From Anthostomella pinea (lineage: Eukaryota > Ascomycota > Sordariomycetes > Xylariales > Xylariaceae), in assembly GCA_963556695.1 (NCBI GenBank), contig CAUWAG010000003.1, positions 3,906,001-3,970,000 on the forward strand: 64,000 nucleotides of DNA. Direction: 5' to 3'. Under the pieces are notes generated by a model. It had not been told where the DNA came from. It made no database searches and worked only from the letters and a program-made list of their open reading frames with translations. Each line of letters begins with the position of its first letter. Position 1 is the stretch's first letter. Positions 11,736 to 23,356 of the stretch are shown here, piece after piece. Position numbers and translations under genes: made by a program.

Positions 11736-13765
11736 ATGGCCGCAGAGACCACTGCCTTCGACGTCGTCATCGTGGGCGGCGGGACAGCCGGGCTCGTGGT
11801 AGCCTCGCGGCTTTCCGAAGACCCCTCTCTCCAGGTCCTCGTCCTCGAGGCCGGGCTGGACCTACCACAGATGCCAGAGCAGTTGATGCAAGCCGTCTTG
11901 ACTCCAGCCGCGAATACCCAACTGTACAAAACACCCGTTGATTGGGACCTCAGAACTATCGCTCAGGTGAGGACACCCTCCTCTCGACGTATCCTGGTAA
12001 CAACTACACACAGAGTAGCACGCTGATACTCGATGATGAAAAGGCAAATCTAGGAGGCCGAGAGTTGAGCTTTCCCCAGGGCAAGATGCTGGGCGGCTCC
12101 AGCGGCCTGAACGGGCTCTCCTTTACCGCCAGTGCCAAAACCGTCGTCGATGGTTGGGCGGAGTTGGGCAACCACGGCTGGGAGTGGCCCGCCTTCTCGC
12201 AGTCCTTGGCCAAAACTTACACCGTGGCCATGGGCCCATCCCTCGTGACAAAGCCGAGTAACAACCAGGGCCCCTTACAGGTAGCTTATGCCGATGACTG
12301 CATGGGTAACTGGCCCAAGATCTGGGCAGATACCATCGAGTCGCTTGGGTTCCCGGGCGCCCAGGATACGCTGACCGGCCAGGCCGCCGGCGGGTTGATG
12401 GTCCCAGATACCGTCGACCCGGCTCTGGGCATCAGAAGCTATGCGGCCAACGCCTACCTGAATCCAGAGGTCCGCGGCCGCGCCAATTTGACGTTGCGTA
12501 CGGGTGTCGAGGTCAAGAAGGTGCTCCTCAAGAAACCCGAAGGTAGTAAACCTGATGGGGGCGGCCGTCGCCGCAGGCGTCGAAATCACGGATCCTACGA
12601 CCGGCGCAACCACGACAGTCATCGCGCACCGCGAGGTCATCATAGCGGCTGGAGCCTTTGGCTCCCCCAAGCTTCTCGAGCTCTGCGGCATCGGCGACGC
12701 GGGACGGCTCTGCGTGGATCATGTCGTTGTTGACGCTCCGGGTGTCGGCGTGAACCTCCAAAATCATCCCCTCATCACGTTGTCATTCGAGGTGGCCAGC
12801 GACTCGCCGCCCACCAAGGACGCCTTCGTGCGCGCCGCCCTGCGGCAGGACGGGGAAGTCCTGGGTGGGCCAATGAAGGAGTACATGGAGCATCGCACGG
12901 GCCCGTTTGCAAGCAGCGGCATGACGTCGGCCGCGCAACTACCGCTACCCGGCCTAGATACGCCCGAGGGAAGACAGGAACTCGAGGGCCTTTTCAGCAC
13001 GACCGGGCCGAGTCCCAGCGGAGTCTTCGCCCTGACGCACGAAAGGTTCGTCCGGGCCATCCTCTCGTCACGGTCTGAGGCATCAGGGTACTACACCTTC
13101 GGGTCAGCGTACGCCGCATTCAACCCGGACGGAACGAGCGCGCTACCGCCCATGGATGCCTCCGAGGATAGCTACATCACAGTCGTTCTCATGCTCGCGC
13201 ATCCGCTCTCGCGGGGCTCTGTGCATGTCGTCGGCGCCGCGGCCGAGCAGACGCTGGCCATCGACCTGGGCTACTTTAGCCACCCGCTCGACCTCGAGGT
13301 CATGGCTCGCCACCTCCAGTTCATCGAGCAGGGCCTGACGGTCGCGGAACCCTTGGCGAAGTGGTTGAAGCCAAACGGCAAAAGGACGGTTGGGGCTCCC
13401 GAGGCTGGGGCTTTCAAGGATCTCGAGGTAGCCAAGAAATAAGCCTCCCACTTCCAAGATAACCCCATTCCCCCCCTCTTCAACCCAGGGTCCGAAAAGT
13501 GCCGGATGCTGATGATGTTGCGGCTACTAGATACATCAAGGACAGGGCCATCGGGGCGCACCACTTCACAGGGTCCTGCTCTATGCTCCCACGCGAGATG
13601 GGCGGCGTGGTCGACCCGCTGCTGCGTGTGTACGGAACCAGGAACCTCCGTGTATGCGATGCCAGCGTGATACCTGTGACGCCACGTGCCAACCCACAGG
13701 CAACGGTGTACGGGATGGCGGAGCACGCGTCGAAACTTATCAAAGACAGCCTGTTTTCGTGCTAA
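11736..13765 (+). CDS. GMC-family FAD-dependent oxidoreductase
   Basis: Flavoenzyme of the glucose-methanol-choline family (alcohol, choline or aryl-alcohol type; substrate not predictable). The N-terminus has the FAD Rossmann motif [15 protein letters not shown] and [19 protein letters not shown] is the GMC FAD loop; [15 protein letters not shown] is the second family signature. Near the C-terminus [11 protein letters not shown] carries the catalytic histidine region and [13 protein letters not shown] the partner. Exon 1 is 11736-11966, intron to 12043 (GTGAGG), exon 2 12044-13427, intron to 13488, exon 3 13489-13765. Two one-base problems: the frame shifts at the G5 run 12557-12561 (a 34-nt intron is possible but too short for a fungus), and the last junction is off by one base. 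Probably around 620-630 residues, normal for the family, if those are errors. No signal peptide seen. Confidence 0.82.
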
Positions 13766-14570
13766 AAGGCTACACTCAGGCGAAACCGTTGACACACGTC
13801 GCTCGTTAGGCTTTGCAGACGCAGCTGAGATCAGTCCGTATCAGTTGCTGAATAGATGCTGCGGATAACGAAAAGTGAGGCAGACGGGGTGAGTTTGGCA
13901 AGGTCTCTAGTTCCATTTGTCTCTGGTTGGCAGCGGTGATGGTGACATATCCATGGTTGACAGACACTGTGCTAAAGGTAAGTTGGTCAGCCCCTCATGG
14001 GTGAATCTACACCCATTACATGTAGGCATCACGTCTACAGGTTCAAGGTTGGAGATTAGACCAGCGTATATGTGGTTTGCAATCATTCATGTCAATTTTC
14101 TCATACACGGCATCTTCGCCGTCGTCGTCTAATGATGCGCCAACATGCTCATAAATATTTCTCCCCTCTTCGGTCTCATACATCGCGCTGGGTGAACTTC
14201 AACACCCAAATCCGAACCTCACAGGCTTGTCGCCCACGTGTGAAGTGACACATGTACATCCTATCAGCCCAGGAAAGCGCGCAGACCGAGTCCAAAGGAT
14301 ATCAGTGCAGATGGCTATCGCTAAAAGAGTACTCGAACGCTCATAAGCTTATAGATCATCTGGGTCATATGATGTGGATGAGCTCCGATGAGCACCCTGC
14401 CTTCACCGTGCTACGCCCTGCAGCATAGAGCGTAGACGTCTATGGTGGGTGGCGTTGTTGATATAACGCGGATTTGTTTCTTCCGGGTTGCAGTTCAAGC
14501 CGCCCGGGGCTGGATATGTGTGACTATATGTCAACACATGTCTGATATTCCATGATATTGGTGATCAAGG
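13766..14570. other. Intergenic, convergent 3' flanks
   Basis: Between the 3' ends of the GMC and SH3 genes. No motif-bearing frame found. Confidence 0.4.
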
Positions 14571-16187
14571 TCACCGGTTCGGCGACTCGTCTTCCTCCGA
14601 GTCGGACTCGTCCGCGGGGGACTTCATCCTCGCAACTGGCAGGGTCTCAAGAGACTGGGACTTGTTGGCGGCCGCATCGCCCTTCACGTCTTGACTCCCC
14701 CGACGACCAAGCCCGGTGTCGAATGAGTTCTGTGCAGTCGGTGTATTAGCCTGACTTCCGCCGCGTTGGCCATGATAGTGGACGACCTGTGGCGGGGGCT
14801 GGCCGTGCTGGCCCAGCAAGTGTTGCGGGTACGGATTCAAGTCTTTGCTGGAGGTAGAGAAGGTTGATACGACTGGTTGGTGATAGCCATTCAAAGCGTT
14901 ACTCGGGGTTGGCACATGTCCGGGCGGCGGCGCTTGGGTGACTGCTGGTAGCGAGGCCTGGCTGTGCTCGGCCTGTGTGGGAGTGCCTGCCTCGTTGGGG
15001 GTATCCGGCCCCTCAGCTACTTGGCCCGTCAAGCTCGTCATTCCACCCTCAATGTCACGAAGTAGGCGGACATATTCCTCGGGCACCAGACCACTTTCCT
15101 GTGTCTTTGGATCCTCCGCCACGAGCCAACCTTCTCCATGCCTATACGAGACCCATATGATCTGACCTTCAGCCAATGGCAGCTCGTTCTCGTTTTCCCT
15201 CCTGAAGTCGAACAACGCTACGGCTTTGCCGTGCATTTCCTCGTCTGGCGAGGTGATGGTGAACTGGTAGTCTCTAGAATATCTCGATTCGTCGAACGCT
15301 TGGAAGCCCGGGGACGAGGCAACGCTCGACGCTTCCGACTCGGATCGATACCCTGGGTCGTTTTCCGCATAACGCCGCGGCCGCTGTTCCATTGACTGGT
15401 ACGCATGGGTCGAGTGCCGTGCTTGGTCAGGCGGATACGTGACAAACTCTCCGCCTGGACCATTTGCCTCTACACCTTGACTCACGTAATACCTCTCGCT
15501 ACCATCGCCGCCGGTCCCGATGTAATACCCTCTATCGGCCTCGTAGCGGGCAGCATGCAGAATGGAAGACTTGCCGTCTGTCGAGCCCCGCGGTTTTCCA
15601 TGCCCTAGAGCTGCGGAAGTAGATTTATGTTTTCTATGCCTCGAGCTGACCACTGGGCTCTGCAGGTCTTCATCCTCACTCCACGGTGGGCCATCTCCGA
15701 AATGAATGGGAGCCAGCTCGCCGCCCTTCCCGAAGCCGCCGTCAGCTGCCCATTCCCAGCCCAGCTTGCTTTCCCACGATCCTGGCGGGTCGGAAAGGCG
15801 CCTCAATTCGCCTGATGGTGTAGCCATGCCGGAAGGCGGGCGCGAAGGCTCAGGCGGAGGGCCATAGTGCAATGGGGTTAATGGAGGATATGCGAAGTCT
15901 CGGACGATGGTGTATGAGAGACTGGAGTGGAAGATAGGGAAGAGGTACGAAGGTGGCCGTGACCGAGACGGTATCGAGCCCGTCGAATACTGGGACAGTC
16001 GGTTTTTGGAAGCGTGCGACATCGGTCGTGGTATTGGCGATCGGCAGGCAGGCGGCGATGTTATCAGGGGATGAAGGGAGGGGTGCTCAGTATTCTGGAC
16101 CGCTGAGTTCGCTGATGGAGACTGCGATGGCGGTGCTGCTGAAGGCAACTTGGCCGGAGGTGAGCTTGTGGACATAGTGGCGGCCAT
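14571..16187 (-). CDS. nbp2: Nbp2/Skb5-like SH3-domain adaptor
   Basis: Single-exon ORF of 538 residues. One SH3 domain lies at about residues 320-380: ALFDFRRENENELPLAEGQ, then IIWVSYRHGEGWLVAEDP and SGLVPEEYVRLL, the standard ALYDY, W and P-x-x-Y landmarks. In yeast Nbp2 this domain recruits the PP2C phosphatase Ptc1 to Pbs2 and other kinases, damping the HOG and cell-wall pathways; the same role is inferred here. The flanks are low-complexity, rich in Ser/Pro/Gln/Gly, with an acidic C-terminal tail (DESDSEEDE), and are longer than in the yeast protein, as is usual in filamentous ascomycetes. Cytoplasmic; no membrane segment. Confidence 0.75.
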   Translation of the reverse strand: MAATMSTSSPPAKLPSAAPPSQSPSANSAVQNTEHPSLHPLITSPPACRSPIPRPMSHASKNRLSQYSTGSIPSRSRPPSYLFPIFHSSLSYTIVRDFAYPPLTPLHYGPPPEPSRPPSGMATPSGELRRLSDPPGSWESKLGWEWAADGGFGKGGELAPIHFGDGPPWSEDEDLQSPVVSSRHRKHKSTSAALGHGKPRGSTDGKSSILHAARYEADRGYYIGTGGDGSERYYVSQGVEANGPGGEFVTYPPDQARHSTHAYQSMEQRPRRYAENDPGYRSESEASSVASSPGFQAFDESRYSRDYQFTITSPDEEMHGKAVALFDFRRENENELPLAEGQIIWVSYRHGEGWLVAEDPKTQESGLVPEEYVRLLRDIEGGMTSLTGQVAEGPDTPNEAGTPTQAEHSQASLPAVTQAPPPGHVPTPSNALNGYHQPVVSTFSTSSKDLNPYPQHLLGQHGQPPPQVVHYHGQRGGSQANTPTAQNSFDTGLGRRGSQDVKGDAAANKSQSLETLPVARMKSPADESDSEEDESPNR

Positions 16188-18948
16188 CGGGAGGGAGTGA
16201 AAGCGAAGCGTTTGGCGTGCGTACCCAGAAATGTGTGTTCAGAACGAATACATAGGTCGAATACGTCTGGAGAGTATTCGGCGGCCCAGACAGCAAATGC
16301 GACTGTCGCCTAACAGACTCGGCCTGCAAGCTGTTCCGCGATGTCTGCGGTGAGATCCAGAAGTAAAGTGGCCGGTGGAAAGTTGGCTGATGGCTGAATG
16401 GGTAGGGTGTATGTATATATGCAGCAGTCGCTACCTTGCGACAATGGATGACGAGGGCTTCACTCGGACGGAGGACGCTCGGCTGAGGTTGTCAGCATCG
16501 AAGTGGATCAGCAGCAGCAGGATCGCCGAGTGGTGTTGGCTGGGTTGTCGGGTCTGGTGGCCCCGAAGCCCTATATATGTCGGACTCAGATTCGGACTCT
16601 AGGCTGTCACGGTCACGGCGGGCTGTCGCAATGTGAATGGACGTCGACCGAGAGAAACGCGGATGTGACTGCGTAGAGAGTGTTCATGAACAGAGGGCTG
16701 CGGCAGCGGCAGCGGCAATGGCGCAGTTTGAAGGTGTCTGCGAAGACACTGTGGGCGGGCAGATAACAAAGAGTGGGCAAAGGAACAAACAATTGTAAGG
16801 GACGCGGAGAAGAGTGGGAGACGCAGTAGCCTCAAGGTGGAAGGCCCTGGCACCCGGCAGCGTGGGCGAAGAAGATGCAGGCGGCGACGAGTGGAGTTGC
16901 CAATTGGGCCGAGTCGTGATAGGTTCAATACATGTACCGTATTGCTGCGCGCATGTACCTATTCTAGGTGCATTCCAATTTGCATTTGCCTTTGCCTCGA
17001 CACCATTCAGTCATCCAGTCGGTCATCCATCGGGGCGGCGATGGTGCAGGTGGTGTGCGTGTAAAAGTTATTAGGGTCACTCAATTAGATTGGCAGGATT
17101 CGAGAAGCGGCTCCGAAGTTTGAATGGTTCGTCCAAATACTAATAACCCCAGGCCCCAAGATGCATCTTTTTCAGGTTGGGCTGGGTCGGCTGGGCTGGC
17201 TGGGCTGGCTGGTTGCAGGTCACAGGTGGTTGCGATTAATAGGCGCGTCGTGCTGCCTTCTGAGTGGCTGCTTTGGGCTTGCGCCAGTGCAGTGGTAGAC
17301 CTCAGTGGGGCCAGCGAGTCAACCCTACCAATGGAAAGTAATACATGAACATGTGTGCCCGTGAACTTCTACTTCAATGTTCTGTAGAGCTGCACATGTA
17401 TTTGTGAGTACATAGGTTATCTTATAATGGTCAGCGTTGGAGTTGATATGCTGTGTTCAGTCATGTCTGCGCTTACCATGAAAACAACAGTGGTCTACAT
17501 GTGAGGTGAATTCCCAACAGATGCAGAGATGAAGTGTTGAAACACAAAAATGTACTGTGAGAAAACAAATGTAGTCGGGAGAACTCATGCACTTCTTCTT
17601 ATATTAGCGCAGCACCTTGCAGCAACACCGCTTCTCCTCCTGCAGAGACAGGCCAATGGCAACATGGACCAGACGCAGTCAGTAGAGCCATGCACCTAAG
17701 CAATGGTGAAACACCGCATGCAGAGCACGTGACCTGGGCAAGATGCTCGAGTCCGCCATCGCCCATAGGTCAGCATCTCAGGTCCCAGCATGACTTCTGC
17801 GTCGTTCGAAGGGGCTGGGATGCTTGATCAAGAAGGACAAAGAGCGGTCTGATGCTACCAGGTAAGCCAGGCAAGGTGGCAGAGGTTCCTTGTAGCGCCA
17901 GGGAGATCATGACGCACATCCCTGAGGACTTGGTAACTCAAAGCGGTAGAGACGAGGCCTCACTGCTTAGGTCACAACTCCGAGGAAGAGGAGAATGTGG
18001 CCGGATCGAGTAGGATAATAAAACTTGGACTTTACGCCTCTGGTATGTCTACACCGTGACACTGTTTGACGGACTGGTCATACAAAGGGCGTGCGGGAAG
18101 TTGTGTTGGAACATAGGTAGGGTTGGCCATCTGCAAGACACCGATGATGATGGTGATGATGCTATTTTGGGCGAGTTTATTACCTTATTGTCCCAATAGA
18201 GAATGCTCTACAAATTTGAAAATACCAACTGGCGGGGTCCGAGCCCGCTGACAGCTGGAAAGCAGCTGGGAATGAACATTGAGCACCGACCACACATACC
18301 AAGCCCCACTTTGCGTTCCCTTCTGCTGGTACGAAAAACAATCACACAAAATGCCCACCGAATTGGAAAGCTTCTCACCACCTACAACTGCAACGTGCAC
18401 CACTCCAAGCGCGGACCATTAAGGTTCACCACCCAAACACCATACCAGTGCCATGGGCTTCTGCTGGCATCCCTACGACAGTCTTCCTACGTGACAAGCT
18501 TTGAAGGCAGCCCGCTGTCTGCATTGATGCGATCTCGACAAGTTAGACTCGTCCGCTCTTGATCACCTGGGCTTGCTCTTTGCACTGGTCGTCACTACGT
18601 CGCCAAAGAAATTCACAGGCCAATTTACATCTCAACTACAGAAGGCATGTTACCTCTACCTACTCTGCCAATCCTCTTCACCCCTTTTCCATGATGAAAA
18701 ACATTATTGGAGCTGTCTTACAACCCATGGTGACAACCTACAAATTATCATACGCAACTTTTCTGAAACCACAAACCTTTTCACTTCCAAGCAGCAGCCG
18801 TTCATTTGCTCAGTCATGCTAACTTGATGAAGGGACACCTATGCCACTCAGATAGTTCGCCACGCGATGCGAAACTACTCGACCGCTCTTCCTCAGTCTT
18901 AACAACTTTTCCGTGCATAGACGAGAGCAGTCCGTTGATTTTCTCACC
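16188..18948. other. Long intergenic region, no gene supported
   Basis: About 2.8 kb between the nbp2-like gene (reading left) and ssu72 (reading right), so both promoters and long 5' UTRs lie here. A GGCTG/GGGCT near-repeat sits at about 17175-17215. Open frames at 16.6-17.3 kb and 18.2-18.8 kb have no motifs or splice logic. Confidence 0.4.
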
Positions 18949-19797
18949 ATGGACGCGACAAATGGAGCTTCTGCCGCGCCCGTGCCAGCTCCGCCAGCAG
19001 CACCAACGGCCAATGGCGAACGGGAAGACACTGGAGGTTACAAGCTCAAGTTCTGCACTGTCTGCGCCAGCAATCAGAACAGGTAATCATACCGTGGCCG
19101 GGTGTCGGCTTCTACCATACACACGCTGACATATTACAGATCTATGGAGGCGCATCTTCGACTCTCGCAGGCCCATTACCCTGTCATTTCCTTTGGTACA
19201 GGGTCTCTCGTCCGTCTACCCGGGCCTACCATCACCCAACCCAACGTTTACCAGTTCAACAAAGTATCCTACGACACGATGTACAAGGAACTCGATGAGA
19301 AGGACCGCAGACTCTACACCGCCAATGGCTTGCTAAACATGCTGGGAAGGAATAGGCAGGTAAAATGGGGCCCTGAACGATGGCAAGACTGGCAAGTGGG
19401 CATCCCGAGAGTCGAGCAGTCCAAAGACCGTGGCAGCGAGGGAACAGAAGGCGGTGTCGTAGATATCGTCTTCACTTGCGAGGAGAGATGCTGGGACGCC
19501 GTGGTGGATGACCTCCTTAACCGAGGCTCACCGCTGAACCGACCCGTTCACATCATCAATGTTGACATCAAGGATAACCACGAAGAAGCCTCGATAGGTG
19601 GCGGGGGTATTTTGGACCTCGCAGACTCCTTGAATAAGGCCGCCAAAGAAGAGCGAGAGGCAATGGGTTCTGCCGTGTTCGATATGGGTAGCGCCGCAAG
19701 CCGTGCGTCATTCGATGAGCGAGTTCCAGAGATCATTGGGGAGTGGCAGGATAGATGGCCGAATCTGCCAGCAACATGGACGTTGGCTTGGTTCTGA
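18949..19797 (+). CDS. ssu72: RNA polymerase II CTD phosphatase Ssu72
   Basis: Subunit of the cleavage and polyadenylation factor that removes Ser5 phosphate from the Pol II CTD during termination. Exons 18949-19082 and 19140-19797 give 792 bases and 263 residues; the intron (gtaatc, gctgac, ACAG) splits the arginine of the active-site loop. The CX5R phosphatase signature C-ASNQN-R is at residues 39-45 after the strand [16 protein letters not shown] follows, as in all Ssu72 proteins. The conserved block [19 protein letters not shown] supplies the aspartate-bearing region, and [14 protein letters not shown] matches the family. The Ala/Pro-rich N-terminal extension of about 30 residues is typical of filamentous fungi. 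Intact. Confidence 0.95.
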
Positions 19798-20561
19798 TAT
19801 TACGTGATCACGAGATACTTCTTTCAATGATACCAGGAACGATGGTTCCATGCACATAAAGCCGCATATACGTCTATTACTAAGCCATTTGATGGGTTCA
19901 AGCCATGTGCAAGAGAGCTACAGTACTTGGATGTAAGGAGGTCCCAGGCAGCCAGCGTCTGTATGATCGAACGCAGCGGGGATCCCTCGTCTCGTGGTGA
20001 CCCTGCCAAGATGCTTATTACAGCCTAGCGCTGCGGCTCAGGCAGTTATTACTGCTAATGTTGGCTTGAATCTTGATGTCGCCTTCGCGCAGTGTGGTTT
20101 GCGATTCCATTCCGGGAGATTTTATGGTTTCATATATATACTACCATTTGGAGAGCAGTCAACCCTAGGACAAAGGAACCAAATGAGCTGCCGTTCGTTC
20201 CCTGCTCTGCAGAAAACGATCTAACACCAACAGCTTGAGAGTGAGCGCCACCCAGAGTTGATGCGGGTGAGGCACCCACCAACCGAGATTAGAGCCTACG
20301 CGGCCTGGCCTGTCGACAACAAGTCTACGACTCACGAGGATATTCGAGGTTCGAGGTCTTGTATGAAGAACCCACATTGTTTTACTATGAAAGTTACAGG
20401 GGTCTTCTTCCCCCGTCTTGAGCCTCATCAGCTTGGCAGCCCGGGATTCATCATTCAATTCTATTTTGACCGTCTTGCTATTGAATCGTGCGACGGTCAC
20501 ATGCAACAGTTTTGAAGTGTGAAGTTCCAACCCGCTTCTCGAGACTCTTACCACACTGCTT
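19798..20561. other. Intergenic, convergent 3' flanks
   Basis: Between the 3' ends of ssu72 and the NmrA-like gene. No supported gene. Confidence 0.4.
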
Positions 20562-21687
20562 TTACTTCTGGGCAGCAGACATCTGCTTTTGCAGCTCTCT
20601 CAACTCTGCATACACGCCTTTCGCTTTCCCGTCCAGCACTTCTTTGATGTACTCCTCATAATCTTTGAAGTTGAAGTCCGGGTACAGGTCCTTGCTCGTC
20701 AGATAACCCAAGTACTTCGCATACTCCGGCGTATTATCTCCTCGAATACCCCACGATATGAGATACTGCGCTGTCACTTTCTGCACATGGGTCAGGAAGT
20801 CCGTCGCTCCATTCGCCATCTTTTCATCTGCGTCCTTGATTTGTGCTTCAAAGGTTTCGCGGCTGGTGTACTTCCGCTCGAGCTTTTCTCCCGACAGCTT
20901 CTCGAGGAGGGAGTAGATGTCGTTGGGCTTCCAGAGCTCGTTGTACACAAAAACGTACTTATTGAGCGTTCGGTCGTCAACGATGATCTTCGCGACGTAG
21001 CGGCCGATATCCCGGAGATCGGTTATAGCGTTGGGTACGTTGCCGTCTCCGGCTATCGTCTGGCCTTTAAAGCCGATGGCGTAGTCGATCTTGCCGGAGG
21101 GAAGCTCGGGGAAGGAGATCTGGTACCACCAGCCTACGTCTACGATAGTGTAGGGGAGGGAGAGCTGCTTGATGTGGTTGTAGACATGTTCCTTTTCGTC
21201 ACGGAGGCCCTGGACGCCACCTGGTGGAATGACTGTGATGAAGGCACATGGTAAGACTGTTCGGTTAAATCAGCACTTGGCCCATCTCCTAGCCCTGCTC
21301 GACATCGGGTGGACGTACATCGCTTGACCCCAGCGGCTTTGGTAGCAGTGGCGAGAGGGATCTGTGCAAGCTGTTCTCCTGCGCTGACGGCACTGATGAC
21401 GACCTCGAGGTCCTTGAGAGCGTCGACCATGGCATCTTGCGAGCCGCTGAGGTCGATCGGTCGGATCTCAACGCCACGCTGTTTGAGAGCGGTGTTGGCT
21501 GGCTTCGAGGCTGAAGCCGGGCGGACCAGGGCTACGACGTCCTTTGCCTGGATTAGCGCTCGATACCAGAGGCGGTACACGCAGTATTGCCGTGACTTAC
21601 GAAGTCTCCTGCCTCAAGCAAGCCATTGACGATTGAGCCACCGGTCTCGCCTCCTGCTCCCACAATGCCTACGCGAAGTGATGGCAT
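20562..21687 (-). CDS. NmrA-like / isoflavone-reductase-like NAD(P)-binding protein
   Basis: Atypical short-chain dehydrogenase of the NmrA/isoflavone reductase group. Exons 21687-21601, 21541-21319 and 21256-20562 total 1005 bases and 334 residues, the normal size. It opens MPSLRVGIVGAGGETGGSI, a GxGGxTG dinucleotide motif, followed by VVALVRPAS, whose arginine favours NADP(H), and VISAVSAGEQ. IPPGGVQGLRDEKE and YTIVDVGWWYQ are family landmarks in the substrate domain. Introns have GTAAGT and GTACGT donors. Members are either reductases of small aromatic substrates or redox sensors; nothing here decides which. No lesions. Confidence 0.85.
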
Positions 21688-22057
21688 GGTAGCGGTAGGC
21701 AGAACGGATTCGTATGCCCACCTCGAAGAAAGGTAGAGGCTCGAATGCCGTGGGATTTACTTTCTAGGAGAGGCTTGCTGTAGTAGATGGAGGAGTTCAA
21801 ACTAATGGCTTGGAAGCAGGTCAGAGCAATAATACGCTACTTACGCTGAGTCAAAGAGCGAAAAGATATAGCATTGGTGAGCTATTTCTTGCGTGCGATG
21901 ACGAAGGAGGGGAGTTTGGAGAGGAGGGGTTGGGCTGCATAAATATCAGGATATCGTGCATAAGTCTCCATCTCGGATCCGCGAGATCCCCGCTTATCGT
22001 GTAACCAACTTCACATGCTTGAACCATCTCCAGAAGCGAATGCCATGCTTATCCAGT
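21688..22057. other. Intergenic, promoter side of the NmrA-like gene
   Basis: No coding signal; contains the upstream region of the NmrA-like gene. Confidence 0.35.
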
Positions 22058-22206
22058 ATGGTTAAGAAAAAGACTGGGACGAAGAAGGCCGCTGCCACCA
22101 AGAAGTCGCCCACGCCGCCACGAAGAAAGCTGCAACGAAGACGAAGAAGGCAGCTGCTAAGCTCGCTGGTAAGCATGCTGCTGCTAAGAAGTCGTCCATG
22201 TCTTAG
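22058..22206 (+). pseudogene. Lysine/alanine-rich, histone-H1-tail-like short ORF with a frame break
   Basis: From ATG 22058 the frame reads MVKKKTGTKKAAATKKS, then leaves the pattern; one base later a second frame continues it (ATKKAATKTKKAAAKLAGK and AAAKKSS) to a TAG at 22206. Together they resemble the repetitive K/A-rich tail of linker histones or a small DNA-binding protein. The span is 149 bases, not a multiple of three, in line with a single indel near 22113-22120. Could be a fossil fragment or a low-complexity coincidence. Confidence 0.3.
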
Positions 22207-22999
22207 AGCCACGCATCCCAATCATCAATCGCCCACCACCACCACCAGCGGTAAATGACAGGCAGCGGGCGCAGCGCTCATTCATCATGCGTGGCTCAAA
22301 CTCTTGAAACTCGACGGAGGTTGTACTGTTTTGACGGGATCATGCGACGGAGGATCGGGAACAGCAGCCACCTCTGTCTCTGTATCTTGCAGGCGGCGTT
22401 CTCCTTGTACGATGAAATCAAACAATGCCGACGGCATGGATGATATGATGGACTGGATTTTGGAGTTTTCCCAAACCTCACGCTTGCGTCCTGCTTCTTT
22501 CCTGCTCACCTGCTTCGTTGACAATGCGCAGTCAGCCAGTGCAGGATCTCATCTCGGGAGCCCCTGTTCTTGGTGGCGACTCCTATTTGCAGATCCTAGA
22601 AGCCTAGACCGCAGAGATAAAAGCACCCACACGCTGGCGGTCAACGCGGATCTGCCAGTCTTCCGGAGAGCCTCAGGATGCCGACTCCTTGGATCACAGC
22701 ACATCATCCGTGCTGATACAGTCGGGGCCGAGGTCGTGATTACATGTAGAAATCTGAATAACGGCGTTGAAAGTGAGGTTGGACCGTTGTGTCGCGTGTG
22801 CAGGCGCATCCGGTTCGAGATGGCCCGGTGCAGGTATTGAATTTCCTATTGGTCTATCCAAGGAATTATATTCGAAGTTTCTTACCATTCTAACCGGACA
22901 AGGAGACAGTCTGTCTCACATCTTTCCAGCCATTCACAAGCAGCGTCGTGGCTGATAGGCTTGGTGGTCAACCGTCGGTAGCGCGCGCGATGGGATAGA
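22207..22999. other. Intergenic, nothing convincing
   Basis: Open frames on both strands lack motifs. Lies downstream of the broken minus-strand ORF at 23.0-23.4 kb. Confidence 0.35.
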
Positions 23000-23356
23000 C
23001 TAATCAGAGCCGCTTTGGACGCACTCGACTTGAGCCAATTGCATGGCGACTTTGACATCTTCAGGGGATGCGACATATCTCTGCTCGAACATAGGCAGCA
23101 GAAGCAGAGCACCAGAGGTCGGGAGGTCGGTATGGTATTCCTGAGCGGCATTCTGCCATTCACGAACCTCCATAGTGATCCAGAACTGTTATTGACAAGT
23201 AGGGAGTTGAAGTTTGTCGATCTCTCCTGATCCCGACTCCCACACCGTGCGTCGGTGGAGTTGGTCGACAATCATTTCCCCGCAGGTATTATTAGCAAGC
23301 GTTATTGCCCACGTCCTCTTCCTGTGTATTACCGGCAGTATGTGTGTCTCGACCAT
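23000..23356 (-). pseudogene. Broken ORF of unknown family
   Basis: From ATG 23356 a frame of 119 codons runs to TAG at 23002-23000 with a single in-frame TAA at 23191-23189. Both halves have protein-like composition in the same frame: IVDQLHRRTVWESGSGEIDK before the stop, then QFWITMEVREWQNAAQEY and LLLLPMFEQRYVASPEDV after it. CAA to TAA would explain the stop and is the change RIP makes. It may be the C-terminal end of a longer gene, since an upstream exon is not excluded. Family not recognised. Confidence 0.35.

Noticed and set aside
9937..13765. A secondary-metabolite cluster (dehydrogenase plus GMC oxidoreductase)
   Set aside because: No backbone synthase, transporter or regulator adjoins them; two divergent redox genes are not enough.
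18203..18562. 119-codon plus-strand frame upstream of ssu72
   Set aside because: No motif, no splice logic and no similarity I can recognise.
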